The notes under the pieces were generated by a model. The model saw only the letters and a program-made list of their open reading frames with translations, did no database searches and had not been told where the DNA came from. A DNA stretch of 64,000 nt from Streptomyces sp. NRRL WC-3626 (GTDB taxonomy: Bacteria > Actinomycetota > Actinomycetes > Streptomycetales > Streptomycetaceae), in assembly GCF_000718785.1 (NCBI RefSeq), contig NZ_JOCA01000006.1, positions 511,275-575,274 on the forward strand, written 5' to 3'. Positions 8,035 to 17,660 of the stretch are shown here, in pieces. Position 1 is the stretch's first letter. Each line of letters starts with the position of its first letter. Made by a program: the position numbers and the translations under genes.

Positions 8035-9186
8035 TCAGGCGCCGAACGAGTGCACCGTCGTCGTCCGGTACGTCCGGCCCGGCCGCAGCACCGTCGAGGG
8101 GAACGACGGCTGGTTCGGGGAGTCCGGGAAGTGCTGGGTCTCCAGGCACAGTCCGTCGCCCTGCCGGTAGACCCGGCCGCTGGTGCCGACGAGGGTGCCG
8201 TCGAGGAAGTTGCCGGAGTAGAACTGCAGCCCCGGCTCGTTCGTCGCGATCCGCAGGGTGCGGCCGGAGGACGGGTCGCGCAGCGTGGCGACGTGTTCCG
8301 GGCGGGCGGTGATGCCCTTGTCGAGCACCCAGTTGTGGTCGAAGCCCTGCCCGTACAGCACCTGCTGGTGCGCGGTACGGATGTCCCGGCCGACCGGCTT
8401 GGCGCGGCGGAAGTCGAAGGGGGTGGCGGCGACCCGCGCCAGTTCGCCCGTGGGGATCAGCCCCGCGTCGACCGGGGTGTAGCGGGAGGCGTCGACGGTC
8501 AGCTCGTGGTCGTGGATAGAGCCGCTGCCCTCGCCCGCGAGGTTCCAGTAGACGTGGCTGGTGAGGTTGACGACGGTGGCCCTGTCGGTGGTGGCCTCGT
8601 AGTCGACGCGCCAGTCGCCGTCGCGGGTGAGCGTGTACGTGACCTTCGTACGGAGCGTGCCCGGGTAGCCCATCTCGCCGTCGACGCTGGTGTAGTACAG
8701 GTGGAGGCCGACGTCGGAGCCCCGGGTGAACGGCTCGACGTCCCAGACCCGCTTGTCGAAGCCCTGGGCGCCGCCGTGCAGGGTGTTCTCGCCGTCGTTG
8801 ACGGAGAGCTGGTACGCGGTGCCGTCGAGGGTGAAGCGGCCCTTGTCGATGCGGTTGCCGTAACGGCCGATCAGCGCGCCGAAGTACGGGCTGGAGGCGA
8901 CGTACTCCTCGAGGGTGCCGAAGCCGAGGGAGACGTTGGTGTACCGGCCGCGGCGGTCGGGGATCTCCAGCGACCGGACGATGCCGCCGTAGGAGAGGAC
9001 CTCCATCCGGGTGCCGCCGTTCTCCAGCGCCCAGCTGTGCACCTTGGTGCCGTCCGCGAGCCTGCCGAAGAGCGTCCGGGCCGGCCTGCCCCGGCCCGGC
9101 GCGGCGTACGCCGTCCCGCCGAGGGCGGTGGCGGCGACCCCGGCCGCGGCGGCTCCCGCGATGACCGTGCGTCTGTTCAGTTCCAT
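8035..9186 (-). CDS. exported aldose 1-epimerase (mutarotase)
   Basis: A 383-residue protein. The N-terminus NRRTVIAGAAAAG...AYA is a twin-arginine-like signal (about residues 1-28). The remainder is a galactose-mutarotase domain, with NRIDKGRF, the active-site histidines in NTLHGG and SHVYWNLAG, and the late LETQHFPDSPNQ motif that carries the base. It would interconvert alpha and beta anomers of an aldose outside the cytoplasm. It is last in the ABC-transporter gene block, which suggests it supplies the anomer recognised by the binding protein at 12067-13176. A second, cytoplasmic paralogue is at 23511-24482. Start: ATG with GGAG at 8-nt spacing. Confidence 0.88.
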   Translation of the reverse strand: MELNRRTVIAGAAAAGVAATALGGTAYAAPGRGRPARTLFGRLADGTKVHSWALENGGTRMEVLSYGGIVRSLEIPDRRGRYTNVSLGFGTLEEYVASSPYFGALIGRYGNRIDKGRFTLDGTAYQLSVNDGENTLHGGAQGFDKRVWDVEPFTRGSDVGLHLYYTSVDGEMGYPGTLRTKVTYTLTRDGDWRVDYEATTDRATVVNLTSHVYWNLAGEGSGSIHDHELTVDASRYTPVDAGLIPTGELARVAATPFDFRRAKPVGRDIRTAHQQVLYGQGFDHNWVLDKGITARPEHVATLRDPSSGRTLRIATNEPGLQFYSGNFLDGTLVGTSGRVYRQGDGLCLETQHFPDSPNQPSFPSTVLRPGRTYRTTTVHSFGA

Positions 9187-9207
9187 GTACGGCTCCCGAA
9201 AAGGAAA

Positions 9208-9231
9208 GGGCCCCGCCTTCCGGCGGGGCCC
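9208..9231 (-). terminator. intrinsic terminator after the ABC permease
   Basis: Perfect 10-bp arms gggccccgcc/ggcggggccc with a 4-nt loop. On the minus strand the hairpin is followed by TTTCCTTTT, a real U-rich tail that is unusual in this GC-rich genome. It lies between the permease stop and the epimerase start, so the epimerase is probably expressed below the level of the transporter genes. Confidence 0.8.
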
Positions 9232-9239
9232 GAGCTGAC

Positions 9240-10487
9240 TTACGAACCGGACTTGCGCTTGTTCCACACGTCGAAGCCGACCGCGGCCAGCAGGACCAGG
9301 CCCTTGATGACCTGCTGCCAGTCGGTGCCGATGCCGACGAGGTTCATACCGTTGTTCAGCACGCCCAGGACCAGACCGCCGATGATCGCGCCGAGGACCG
9401 TGCCGACGCCGCCGCTCATCGACGCGCCGCCGATGAACGAGGCGGCGATGGCCTCCAGCTCGAAGTTGAGGCCGGCCTTGGGAGAGGCCGCGTTGAAGCG
9501 GGCGGCGAACACCAGACCCGCCAGGGCCGCGAGCATGCCCATGTTCAGGAAGACCAGGAAGGTGACCTTCTTGTCCCGCACACCCGACAGCTTGGCCGCG
9601 GGCAGGTTGCCGCCGATGGCGTAGATGTGGCGGCCGATGACGGCGTTGCGCATCACGTAGCCGAAGCCGACGAGCAGCGCGCCGAGGATCAGCAGCACGA
9701 TCGGGGCACCCTTGTAGCTGGCCAGCAGCATCGTCACGACGAGGATGGCGGCACCCAGCGCGACGAGCTTCAGCAGGAACAGCTTGGCGGGGAGGACCTC
9801 GAGGTCGAACTCCTTCTGGCGGCGCCGGTCGCGGACCTCCTGGAGGACCACGAGCGCGATCAGTCCGATGCCGAGGAGCAGGGTGAGGTTGTGGTAGTTG
9901 GTCTCCGGGCCGACCTCGGGCATGAAGCCGTTGGCGACCGTCTGCAGGCCCTTGGGGAACGGGCCGAGGGTCTGGCCCTCCAGGAAGATCTCGGTGAGAC
10001 CGCGGAAGGTCAGCATGCCCGCGAGGGTCACGATGAACGACGGTATGCCGCCGTAGGCGATGAACCAGCCCTGTATCGCGCCGGCCAGGGCGCCCACGGC
10101 CAGACAGAGGATCACCGCGACCGGCCAGGGCAGATCGTTCCTGACCATGAAGACGGCGGCCATCGAGCCGACGAACGCCGTCAGCGACCCGACCGAGAGG
10201 TCGATGTGGCCCGCGATGATGACCAGCATCATGCCGATCGCGAGGATCAGGATGTAGCTGTTCTGCAGCACCAGGTTGGACACGTTGCGCGGCAGCAGCA
10301 GGTCGCCGTCGGTCCACACCGCGAACAGCGCCACGATGAGACCCAGGGCGATCAGCATGCCGTACTGGCGCATGTTGCGGCGCATGCCGTCCAGCATCAG
10401 CTGGAGCAGGCCGTCACCGCTGCCCGCCCCGTTCTTGCCCGGCGGCGCGGCCGCCGGCGTCTTGTCGGTGACTTCGGTGCTGCTCAT
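9240..10487 (-). CDS. sugar ABC transporter permease (XylH/MmsB/GguB type)
   Basis: A 415-residue protein with about ten to twelve hydrophobic segments and the family signatures of the ribose/xylose-type BPD_transp_2 permeases ([27 protein letters not shown], and near the end the [19 protein letters not shown] region). It should form the membrane channel of a CUT2 monosaccharide importer. Its start overlaps the stop of the ATPase gene by 4 nt (coupled). In GguB/XylH members the long cytoplasmic linker seen here ([11 protein letters not shown] region, about residues 215-235) is normal. Confidence 0.93.
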   Translation of the reverse strand: MSSTEVTDKTPAAAPPGKNGAGSGDGLLQLMLDGMRRNMRQYGMLIALGLIVALFAVWTDGDLLLPRNVSNLVLQNSYILILAIGMMLVIIAGHIDLSVGSLTAFVGSMAAVFMVRNDLPWPVAVILCLAVGALAGAIQGWFIAYGGIPSFIVTLAGMLTFRGLTEIFLEGQTLGPFPKGLQTVANGFMPEVGPETNYHNLTLLLGIGLIALVVLQEVRDRRRQKEFDLEVLPAKLFLLKLVALGAAILVVTMLLASYKGAPIVLLILGALLVGFGYVMRNAVIGRHIYAIGGNLPAAKLSGVRDKKVTFLVFLNMGMLAALAGLVFAARFNAASPKAGLNFELEAIAASFIGGASMSGGVGTVLGAIIGGLVLGVLNNGMNLVGIGTDWQQVIKGLVLLAAVGFDVWNKRKSGS

Positions 10488-12034
10488 CGGGATACCTCTT
10501 TGTCCTTCGTCATCTGACGCATCAGCGATTCCTGGGAGGCCTCGGCCCGCGAGAACTCACCGGTCAGCCGCCCCGCGGCCATCGTGTAGATGCGGTCGCA
10601 CATGCCGAGCAGTTCGGGCAGCTCGGAGGAGATGAAGACGACCGCCTTGCCCTCGGCGGCCAGCTTGTCGATGACCGTGTAGATCTCGTACTTGGCGCCG
10701 ACGTCGATGCCGCGCGTCGGCTCGTCGAGGATCAGCACATCGGGACCCGCGAAGATCCACTTGCTGAGGACGACCTTCTGCTGGTTGCCGCCGGACAGCT
10801 TGCCCACCGGCTCGAACACCGTCGGGGCCTTGATGTTCATCGACTTCCGGAAGCGCTCGGAGACCTGCCGCTCCTCGTGCTCGTCCACCACACCGCGCCT
10901 GGCGACCTTCTTCAGGGCGCTGAGCGAGATGTTGCGGTTGATGGTGTCGATGAGGTTCAGCCCGAAGTGCTTGCGGTCCTCGGTGACGTACGCGATGCCG
11001 TGTCCGACCGCCTCCGGGACGGTCTTCGTACGGATCTCCGTGCCGTCCTTGAGGACGGTGCCGGCGGCGTGCCGGCCGTAGGTGCGGCCGAAGACGCTCA
11101 TCGCGAGTTCGGTACGGCCCGCGCCCATCAGGCCGGCGATGCCGACGATCTCACCGCGCCGCACCTCGAGGGACACGTCGTCGACGACCTTGCGCTGCTG
11201 GTCGATCGGGTGGTGCACGGTCCAGTTGCGGATCTCCAGGGCCGGGGCGGCGCCCTCCTCCGGCTGGTGCGGGGTGCGCTCCGGGAAGCGGTGCTCCAGG
11301 TCGCGGCCGACCATGCCGGAGATGATCCGGTCCTCGCTGGTCTCCTCGGCCTTCACGTCGAGCGTCTCGATGGTCCGCCCGTCCCGCAGGATCGTCACCG
11401 AGTCGGCGACCTTGCGGATCTCGTTCAGCTTGTGCGAGATGATGATCGAGGTGATGCCCTGTTCCTTCAACTCCAGGATGAGATCGAGGAGTTTGTCGCT
11501 GTCCTCGTCGTTCAGGGCCGCGGTCGGCTCATCCAGGATGAGCAGCTTCACCTTCTTCGAGAGCGCCTTCGCGATCTCCACCAGCTGCTGCTTGCCCACG
11601 CCGATGTCGGCGACGCGGGTGTCCGGGTGGTCGGAGAGCCCGACCCGGCGCAGCAGCTCGGTGGCGTGCTTGAGGGTGGCGTTCCAGTTGATGAACCCGC
11701 GCGTGGCGTGCTCATTGCCGAGGAAGATGTTCTCCGCGAGGGAGAGGAACGGCGACAGCGCCAGTTCCTGGTGGATGATGACGATGCCGCGCTGCTCGCT
11801 GGCCCGGATGTCCTTGAACTCGCAGGGCTCTCCCTCGAAGAGGATGTCCCCCTCGTAGCTGCCGTGCGGATGGACGCCGGAGAGGACCTTCATGAGGGTC
11901 GACTTGCCGGCGCCGTTCTCACCGCAGATGGCGTGGACCTCGCCCTCCCGGACGGTCAGGGTGACGTCCGACAGCGCCTTGACGCCGGGAAAGGTCTTGA
12001 CGATCGAGCGCATTTCCAGGACGGGTCCCGCCAT
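10484..12034 (-). CDS. sugar ABC transporter ATP-binding protein, two ABC domains (MmsA/GguA type)
   Basis: A 516-residue protein with tandem ABC domains. The first has the Walker [10 protein letters not shown], signature [13 protein letters not shown] and Walker [12 protein letters not shown]. The second has a degenerate Walker A ([12 protein letters not shown]), signature [14 protein letters not shown] and Walker [15 protein letters not shown]. This asymmetry is typical of CUT2 importers for xylose, arabinose or galactose. The ATG used has GGAAGG at 7-nt spacing. A TTG 15 nt upstream is less likely. It powers the permease and binding protein encoded on either side. Confidence 0.94.
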   Translation of the reverse strand: MAGPVLEMRSIVKTFPGVKALSDVTLTVREGEVHAICGENGAGKSTLMKVLSGVHPHGSYEGDILFEGEPCEFKDIRASEQRGIVIIHQELALSPFLSLAENIFLGNEHATRGFINWNATLKHATELLRRVGLSDHPDTRVADIGVGKQQLVEIAKALSKKVKLLILDEPTAALNDEDSDKLLDLILELKEQGITSIIISHKLNEIRKVADSVTILRDGRTIETLDVKAEETSEDRIISGMVGRDLEHRFPERTPHQPEEGAAPALEIRNWTVHHPIDQQRKVVDDVSLEVRRGEIVGIAGLMGAGRTELAMSVFGRTYGRHAAGTVLKDGTEIRTKTVPEAVGHGIAYVTEDRKHFGLNLIDTINRNISLSALKKVARRGVVDEHEERQVSERFRKSMNIKAPTVFEPVGKLSGGNQQKVVLSKWIFAGPDVLILDEPTRGIDVGAKYEIYTVIDKLAAEGKAVVFISSELPELLGMCDRIYTMAAGRLTGEFSRAEASQESLMRQMTKDKEVSR

Positions 12035-12066
12035 GGTCGTGCCTTCCAATCCTTGAAGGGGCCCGG

Positions 12067-13176
12067 TTACTTGAGCTGGTCCTCGGTGTAGTAGCCGCCG
12101 TCGACCAGGATCTGCTTGTAGTTGGACTTGTCGACGCTGACCGGCTGCAGCAGGTAGGCGGGGACGACCTTGGAGCCGTTGTCGTACGACTTGGTGTCGT
12201 TGACCTCGGGCTTCTTGTCGTTCAGGACCGAGTCGACCATGTTCGCGGCGACCTTGGCGAGCTCGCGCAGGTCCTTGAAGACGGTCTGGGTCTGCTGGCC
12301 CGAGATGATCGACTTCAGCGAGGCGACCTCGGCGTCCTGGCCGGTGACGACGGGCATGGCCTTGCTGCCGGAGCCGTAGCCGTCCGACTTCAGGGCGGAC
12401 AGGATGCCGATGGAGATGCCGTCGTAGGGCGAGAGCACCGCGTCGACCCGGGCGCTGCGGTAGCTGGAGGTGAGCAGGTCGTCCATGCGCTTCTGCGCGG
12501 TGCCGCCGTCCCAGCGCAGCGTGGTGACCTGGTTGAGGTCGGTCTGCTTGGAGCGGACGACCAGCTGGCCCTTGTCCATGTACGGCTTCAGGACGTTCAT
12601 CGCGCCCTGGAAGAAGTACCGGGTGTTGTTGTCGTCGTTGGAGCCGGCGAACAGCTCGATGTTGAAGGGGCCCTTCTTGCCGGCCTTCAGCCCCAGCTTC
12701 TCGACGATGTAGCCGCCCTGCAGCTCGCCGACCTTCTCGTTGTCGAACGAGGCGTAGTAGTCGACGTTCTCGGTGCCGAGGATCAGCCGGTCGTAGGAGA
12801 CGACCGGGATGTCGGCGTCCTTGGCCTGCTGCAGGACGTTGCCCAGGGACTTGTTGTCGATCGCCGCCACGATCAGGGCGTCCACACCCTGCGTGATCAT
12901 GTTCTCGATCTGCGAGACCTGCTGGTCCGGGTCGTCCTCACCGAAGACCAGCTTGGTCTTGAACCCCTTGGCCTTCAGCTCCTTCTCGACGTTGGCGCCG
13001 TCGGCGATCCAGCGCTCGGAGGACTTGGTCGGCATCGCGATGCCGATGGTGGCGCCGTCGCTGCCGCCCTTGTCCTCCTCGCTGCCGCCCTCGCCGCTCT
13101 GGCCGCAGGCGGACAGGGTCAGGGCGAGGGAGGCGGCGGTGGCCACGGCGGCGAGTGCGGCTCTGCGATTACGCAT
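12067..13176 (-). CDS. sugar ABC transporter substrate-binding lipoprotein (ChvE/XylF family)
   Basis: About 369 residues. The Sec lipoprotein signal ends in LTLSAC, giving a lipidated Cys near residue 27. The mature part is a Peripla_BP_4 type protein ([54 protein letters not shown]), the layout of multiple-sugar or xylose binding proteins of the ChvE group. It delivers an aldopentose or aldohexose to the permease. The exact sugar is not certain. Three clustered ATGs exist, and the last was chosen because an AAGG lies nine nucleotides before it. It is first of the three transporter genes (30-nt gap to the ATPase). Confidence 0.92.
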   Translation of the reverse strand: MRNRRAALAAVATAASLALTLSACGQSGEGGSEEDKGGSDGATIGIAMPTKSSERWIADGANVEKELKAKGFKTKLVFGEDDPDQQVSQIENMITQGVDALIVAAIDNKSLGNVLQQAKDADIPVVSYDRLILGTENVDYYASFDNEKVGELQGGYIVEKLGLKAGKKGPFNIELFAGSNDDNNTRYFFQGAMNVLKPYMDKGQLVVRSKQTDLNQVTTLRWDGGTAQKRMDDLLTSSYRSARVDAVLSPYDGISIGILSALKSDGYGSGSKAMPVVTGQDAEVASLKSIISGQQTQTVFKDLRELAKVAANMVDSVLNDKKPEVNDTKSYDNGSKVVPAYLLQPVSVDKSNYKQILVDGGYYTEDQLK

Positions 13177-13314
13177 GATCATCATCCTTGATGTGTGTGC
13201 GGGGTCGGTCCGGACGGGCGAGGCGCTTCCGGGGGTGGAACGGGTGACCGAGAACAGGGTGTGTGCGATTGTGCGCGGCTGTGTCTACTTCTGTGAAGCC
13301 GGTTTTCCGGAACG

Positions 13315-14283
13315 TTATGACGAAATCTCGAACCGGCTCTGGGTGCCCGGGAGTCGGGACCCGAGCGGCGCCATGTCGCCGTCCGCGCCGTGCCGCGCCA
13401 GCAGGTCCAGCGCCAGCCGGCCGCGCCGCACCCGCTCCTTGGCGGTCGCCAGGGTCAGCTCCCGCATGTGGTGGCCGTACGGGTAGATGCCGGGCGCCTT
13501 GGCCAGGCCGAACTTCAGATACAGCGGGGCGCCGCGCCGGATGAGCTCGGCGACCTCGTACATCCGCACATAGCCGCCGAGGTCGTCCGGCGCCTCGATG
13601 TACATGTCCATCGGGGTGGCCGAAACCCGTCGTATCTCGGTGAGGTGAGCGAGCGTCAGATCGCTGGGCACGTTGATGGAGTCGGCGCCGAGCCGCTCGT
13701 AGACGGCGAACGAGGCCGGGTTCACCGGGCCGACGAGCGCCGACAGCTTCAGTGTGGTGTCGGCGGGCAGCAGCCCGGCCGCACGGGCCCGGTGCAGTGT
13801 CCAGAGCACGCCCTCGTCGGCGACGAGCAGGCACTTGACGCCCAACTCGGTGGCACGGACGGCGTCTTCGACACAGCCGGCCACCGCGTCGTGGCCCCGG
13901 GCCCGCAGTCCCGCGCCGCCCGAGTCGGTGCGGGTGGAGCCGCCGATGTCCCAGGTGCCGCGCGGGCCGGTGAACAGGCAGAGCTCGATGTCCCGTTCGG
14001 CGGTGGCGTCCACCATCTCGGTGATCTCGGCGTCGGTCAGCATCCAGACGCCGCTGCCCTGGCTGATCCGGTGGATCGGCACATCGAGGCGCGAGGCCTC
14101 CTTGAGGACCACGGCCAGCGCCTCGGGGCCCTCGCACGAGGGGACCTCGGTGCGCCAGCGGCCGCCGCCGGGGAAGGTGTGCGGCGAGGCGTCGGCGGGG
14201 TCGAGGGCGGGTGCGCTCAAGCCGAGCGCGGTGAGGGCGGGTTCACCGGGCCTGCGGGGAGCCGTGGCGGAAGCGTCGGTCAC
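13315..14283 (-). CDS. U32-peptidase-like / TIM-barrel protein of sugar catabolic locus
   Basis: A 322-residue protein with a GTG start preceded by AAAGGA. The sequence has a TIM-barrel feel similar to the peptidase U32 group: IELCLFTGPRG, ATELGVKCLLVADEGVL, GADSINVPSDL, MDMYIEAPDDLGG and a C-terminal YLKFGLAKAPGIYPYG. No Cys or His cluster like that of true U32 proteases stands out. It sits between a sugar ABC transporter and two sugar-acid enzymes on the same strand, so a metabolic role, such as handling a catabolic intermediate, is more likely than proteolysis. Function not established. An operator-like dyad overlaps its promoter side. Confidence 0.7.
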   Translation of the reverse strand: MTDASATAPRRPGEPALTALGLSAPALDPADASPHTFPGGGRWRTEVPSCEGPEALAVVLKEASRLDVPIHRISQGSGVWMLTDAEITEMVDATAERDIELCLFTGPRGTWDIGGSTRTDSGGAGLRARGHDAVAGCVEDAVRATELGVKCLLVADEGVLWTLHRARAAGLLPADTTLKLSALVGPVNPASFAVYERLGADSINVPSDLTLAHLTEIRRVSATPMDMYIEAPDDLGGYVRMYEVAELIRRGAPLYLKFGLAKAPGIYPYGHHMRELTLATAKERVRRGRLALDLLARHGADGDMAPLGSRLPGTQSRFEISS

Positions 14284-14296
14284 AGGGTGTCCTTTG

Positions 14297-14312
14297 GTTC
14301 GATATATCGGAC
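14297..14312 (-). promoter_or_regulatory. candidate operator GTTCGATATATCGGAC
   Basis: A near-perfect 16-bp palindrome (one mismatched pair) placed just upstream of the ribosome site of the U32-like gene. The core GTTCGATAT-w-TCG recurs in front of the dehydratase gene at 16689-16701, which suggests one regulator acts on both promoters of this catabolic block. Its regulator is not identified in the window. Confidence 0.55.
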
Positions 14313-14371
14313 GAAGTTCGCCACTCGGGGTACGAGCCGGGCGAAGTTCGCGGCCCGGGGTACGAGCCGGG
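14312..14371. repeat. two tandem 30-bp repeats
   Basis: Two adjacent 30-bp copies of cgaagttcgc...ggggtacgagccggg (14312-14341 and 14342-14371) that differ at a few positions. They fill the gap between the zinc dehydrogenase terminator and the U32-like promoter and may carry duplicated binding sites. Confidence 0.7.
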
Positions 14372-14388
14372 CGGGGAAGGCGGTGGGT

Positions 14389-14433
14389 GTACGCCGGTAC
14401 GGGGGCCGTCGGGTCGCCCCCGTACCGGCGTAC
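14389..14433 (-). terminator. 18-bp perfect hairpin after the zinc dehydrogenase
   Basis: The arms 14389-14406 and 14416-14433 are perfectly complementary over 18 bp with a 9-nt loop. The hairpin begins 4 nt after the dehydrogenase stop. There is no U-tail. It should end the dehydratase-dehydrogenase transcript. Confidence 0.75.
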
Positions 14434-14436
14434 GGA

Positions 14437-15441
14437 CTAGGGACGCAGCAGAACCTTGCCCACCTTCGGATCGCCGGACCCCACCAACTCGATGGCCCGA
14501 GGGAACTCGGCGAGCGGCAGTTCATGGCTCACCAGCGGCAGCGGATCGAGCAGCCCGGCGGCGAACACCCGTACGGTGTGCGCCCAGGCGTCCGGCGGCG
14601 CGCCGAAGACGGTGTGCACCTCCAGCTGCCGTACGACCAGATCCGTCGGGTCGAGTCCGCCGGCACCCGGCGCGGGGATACCGGTGAGAACCAGCCGTCC
14701 GCCGCGCCGCAGCAGCGCGGCCGCCGTACGGGCCGCGTCCGCGGAGCCGGCGGTCTCGATCACCACGTCGAAGTCGTCCGGGAGCGGCTGGTCCTTGGTA
14801 CGGAAATCGGTGGCCCCGTACCGCCGGGACAGTGCCTCCCGGTCGCCCCGGGTGCCCACCACCAGCAGCTCGGCCGGGGAGCCCGCGCGCAGGAACTGCA
14901 CGGCGAACATCCCCAGCGTGCCGGTGCCGACCACCGCGACCCGCTCACCGGGCACGGCGTTCGCCTTCAGCGCGGCGGCGGCGATGCAGGCGGCCGGCTC
15001 CAGCAGCGCGGCCGCGCTCAGATCGGCGTCGTCCGGCAGGACGTGCAGCAGCCGGGCCGGGAGCGTCAGCGTGGCGGCCATGGCGCCCGGCCGGGTGAAG
15101 CCGGTCTCCTCGTACCCCGCCGAGCACAGCGTCGTCTCACCGGCGTGACAGCGGTCGCAGACCTGGCAGTTGCGGAAGCCCTCGCCGACGACCTTGCGGC
15201 CGGCCAGCGCCTGGGGCACGCCCGCGCCCACCCGCTCCACGGTCCCGGACCACTCGTGGCCCGGGGTGAGCGGGTAACGCACGTACCCCTCGGGCCGGTT
15301 GCCCTGGTACACCTCGCGGTCACTGCCGCAGATCCCGGCGGCGTGCACCCGGACCAGGGCCTCGCCGGGACCGGGCTCACGCGGCTCGTGCGGCTCCAGA
15401 CGGTGCTCGCCCGGAGCCTGGATGACGACCTGGGTGCTCAT
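14437..15441 (-). CDS. zinc-dependent medium-chain alcohol/polyol dehydrogenase
   Basis: A 334-residue medium-chain dehydrogenase. The catalytic zinc ligands are visible as GICGSDREV (Cys) and TPGHEWSGTV (His-Glu). The structural zinc loop CQVCDRCHAGETTLC has four Cys, and the Rossmann motif is GTGTLGMF. It would oxidise a sugar alcohol or sugar acid with NAD(P). It is encoded directly downstream of the enolase-superfamily dehydratase (25-nt gap), so the two probably act in one sugar-acid or sugar catabolic route that starts with the nearby ABC importer. Substrate not assignable by eye. Confidence 0.88.
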   Translation of the reverse strand: MSTQVVIQAPGEHRLEPHEPREPGPGEALVRVHAAGICGSDREVYQGNRPEGYVRYPLTPGHEWSGTVERVGAGVPQALAGRKVVGEGFRNCQVCDRCHAGETTLCSAGYEETGFTRPGAMAATLTLPARLLHVLPDDADLSAAALLEPAACIAAAALKANAVPGERVAVVGTGTLGMFAVQFLRAGSPAELLVVGTRGDREALSRRYGATDFRTKDQPLPDDFDVVIETAGSADAARTAAALLRRGGRLVLTGIPAPGAGGLDPTDLVVRQLEVHTVFGAPPDAWAHTVRVFAAGLLDPLPLVSHELPLAEFPRAIELVGSGDPKVGKVLLRP

Positions 15442-15466
15442 CGCGCCCCTCCCCGGCGGCCGGCGG

Positions 15467-16630
15467 TCACTGCGTGCCCTTGGGCTTGCGCTGCTCCCAG
15501 CCCTCGGCCCACAGGTCGAACCGGGCCTGCTGCTGCGGGAACTCGGCCGCCGCGTCGACGTCCAGCTCCACGCCGAGGCCGGGGGCGTCGGAGAGGTGGA
15601 AGCAGCCGTCCTCCGGGTTCACCTGCGGGGCGCCCTTGACGACCTTCTTGATGTCCGCGTCCGCGAAGTCGTTGAAGTGCTCCAGGATCTTGAAGTTCGG
15701 CGAGGTGAAACCGACCTGGAGGGACGCGGCGGTGAGCACCGGGCCGCCGACGTTGTGCGGGGCGACGAGCATGTAGTGCGTCTCGGCGGTCGCGGCGAGC
15801 TTGCGGGTCTCCCAGATGCCGCCGATGTGGCCGACGTCCGGCTGCAGGATGTCCACGGCCTGGCTCTCGAACAGCTCGCGGAACTCGATCCGGTCGTGGA
15901 TGCGTTCACCGGTGGCGACCGGCATGTCGACCTTCGCGGCCACCTTCTCCAGCGCCTTGAGGTTCTCCGGCGGCACCGGCTCCTCCAGCCAGGCCGGGTT
16001 GAACGGCGCGAGTTCCCTCGCCATACGGATGGCGGTGGCGGGGGAGAAGCGGCCGTGCATCTCCAGCATCAGCTCGGCGTCGGGGCCGATGGCGTCCCGT
16101 ACGGCCTCGATCAGCGAGACGGCGTACAGGCTCTGCCGGTGGTCGAGTTCGAAGTGCCCGGTCCCGAACGGGTCGATCTTCAGGGCCCGGTAGCCGCGCT
16201 CCATCACCGCCTGAGCGGCCTTGTGGTACGCCTCCGGGGTGCGCTCGGTGGTGTACCAGCCGTTGGCGTAGGCCTTCACCTTGTCGGTGACCTTGCCGCC
16301 CAGCAGCTGCCAGACGGGGACGCCGAGGGCCTTGCCCTTGATGTCCCAGCAGGCCATCTCCACGACGGCAATACCGGACATCACGATCTCGCCGGCGCGG
16401 CCGTAGTCGCCGTACTTCATCCGGCGGACCAGGTCCTCGACGGCGAACGGGTCGGAGCCGAGGATGTGGTTGACCTCGGCCTCCTTCAGGTATCCCAGGA
16501 GGGCGTCGGTGTGGCCCAGCATCCGGGTCTCGCCGACTCCGGTGATTCCCTCGTCGGTGTGCACCTGTACGTACGTCAGGTTGCGCCACGGCGTCCCGAC
16601 CACGTGTGTGCTGATTCCGGTGATGCGCAC
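15467..16630 (-). CDS. mandelate racemase/enolase-superfamily sugar-acid dehydratase
   Basis: About 387 residues from a GTG with GAGGGG upstream. The reading frame is open well beyond it but without a better start. N-terminal capping domain, then the enolase barrel: the base region ALKIDPFGTG (K-x-D), the metal ligands in LMLEMHGRF (D/E), LEEPVPPENL and ATGERIHDR, and the HNVGGP histidine. The layout fits galactonate or related aldonate dehydratases. It would dehydrate an acid sugar to a 2-keto-3-deoxy acid. It is first in a two-gene transcript with the zinc dehydrogenase and is preceded by direct repeats and two dyads that look like operators. Confidence 0.87.
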   Translation of the reverse strand: MRITGISTHVVGTPWRNLTYVQVHTDEGITGVGETRMLGHTDALLGYLKEAEVNHILGSDPFAVEDLVRRMKYGDYGRAGEIVMSGIAVVEMACWDIKGKALGVPVWQLLGGKVTDKVKAYANGWYTTERTPEAYHKAAQAVMERGYRALKIDPFGTGHFELDHRQSLYAVSLIEAVRDAIGPDAELMLEMHGRFSPATAIRMARELAPFNPAWLEEPVPPENLKALEKVAAKVDMPVATGERIHDRIEFRELFESQAVDILQPDVGHIGGIWETRKLAATAETHYMLVAPHNVGGPVLTAASLQVGFTSPNFKILEHFNDFADADIKKVVKGAPQVNPEDGCFHLSDAPGLGVELDVDAAAEFPQQQARFDLWAEGWEQRKPKGTQ

Positions 16631-16684
16631 GGCAGTTCGCCCCTCGCTGTGATGGTGGACCCTGTCCTCGGTCTCCGCAGTTCG

Positions 16685-16713
16685 ACACGTTCGATATTTC
16701 GTCACACGTTCGA
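16685..16713 (-). promoter_or_regulatory. direct repeats acacgttcga in the dehydratase promoter
   Basis: Two identical 10-mers, acacgttcga at 16685-16694 and 16704-16713, are spaced 19 bp apart, about two helical turns. The first overlaps GTTCGATATTTCG (16689-16701), the motif shared with 14297-14312. They lie 55-85 bp upstream of the dehydratase start, where a repressor or activator site would be expected. Confidence 0.55.
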
Positions 16714-16769
16714 AATGCTGGCGTGACAGTAAGGACGGGGTGGTGGGGGTGTCAATGGGTCTCGCGCAT

Positions 16770-16796
16770 AACGGTTTCGACAGTTTCGAAACCATT
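16770..16796. promoter_or_regulatory. imperfect 11-bp dyad aacggtttcga-N5-tcgaaaccatt
   Basis: The arms 16770-16780 and 16786-16796 match with one mismatch around a 5-nt centre. The dyad sits mid-way in the 240-bp divergent gap between the dehydratase (minus) and the SCO2400-like gene (plus), so it could control either. The regulator is unknown. Confidence 0.5.
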
Positions 16797-16871
16797 GAGC
16801 ATTGGTCCGCACCAAACTTTCACAACAAGGGCTATGAAGCGGACCCGAACGGAACCTAACCTTCCCGCGTC

Positions 16872-17660
16872 ATGGACTTTTGCCAGCCGTGCCGACGGCA
16901 CCTCAATGGCGCCCTTGCCTGCCCCGGCTGTGGCACGCCCGTAGAGACACTCCGCGCCGCCGCGCCCGCGGGGGGCGAGGGCGACCCGCGTGCGGTCGAG
17001 GAGACCGCGCACGTCGCGGAGGACTCCGGGGAGTACGGCGAGGAGTCGCGGGACGAGCCGCGGGACGACGAGCCGCGCGGACGTCGGGCCGGCCGGCGCC
17101 GGGGGCCGGAAGCGGAGCCCGGGCCCGAACCGGACGACGACGACCCTTCGGCGGGGCAGAGCCGTCGTGACCGCAAAGCGGCGGCGCACCGGCGGCGGCG
17201 CAACCGTACGTTGCTGATCGCGGCGGGGTTCGTTCTCGCGGCGGGCGGGCTGAGTCTCGCGGAACTCGGGATGGACGTGTCCGGGGCGCCGCCGAAGCCG
17301 GCGGCGGCGGGGGAGGAGACCGCGGACGGCGGAGCGACGGAGCTGGAGCCGTCGGCGTCGCCGAGCGGTGGGGTGAAGGGGGCGGTGGCGCCGGGCGAGT
17401 CGCCGGAGGCCAGTCCCTCCGGCTCGCCGTCGGCTTCGGGGTCCCCGTCGGAGGGGGCGTCGGAGTCGGCGTCGGCGGACCCGGACACGGACACCTCCTC
17501 CGCCCCGGCGCCCCCGCCGACATCGGCGCCGGCGCCCCCGGACGACTCCTCGCCGGACCCGCCGTCCCCGGCCCCGACGACCAAGGACCCGGAACCGGAC
17601 CCGGACCCGGAACCGGAACCCACAGAAACCTGCGACCGCTTCCTGTGGTGGTGCACCTGA
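16872..17660 (+). CDS. SCO2400-like zinc-ribbon membrane protein
   Basis: A 262-residue protein. It begins with a short zinc-ribbon (CQPCRRHLNGALACPGCG: CxxC...CxxC in residues 4-21), continues with an acidic/basic disordered part, a membrane segment (about 113-132), and a very Ser/Pro/Asp-rich extracytoplasmic tail that ends CDRFLWWCT. This layout matches the Streptomyces SCO2400-type hypothetical family (from memory). The function is unknown. The two terminal Cys could form a disulfide or bind a partner outside the cell. It is divergent from the sugar-acid genes and has no obvious operon partner. Confidence 0.75.
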   Translation: MDFCQPCRRHLNGALACPGCGTPVETLRAAAPAGGEGDPRAVEETAHVAEDSGEYGEESRDEPRDDEPRGRRAGRRRGPEAEPGPEPDDDDPSAGQSRRDRKAAAHRRRRNRTLLIAAGFVLAAGGLSLAELGMDVSGAPPKPAAAGEETADGGATELEPSASPSGGVKGAVAPGESPEASPSGSPSASGSPSEGASESASADPDTDTSSAPAPPPTSAPAPPDDSSPDPPSPAPTTKDPEPDPDPEPEPTETCDRFLWWCT

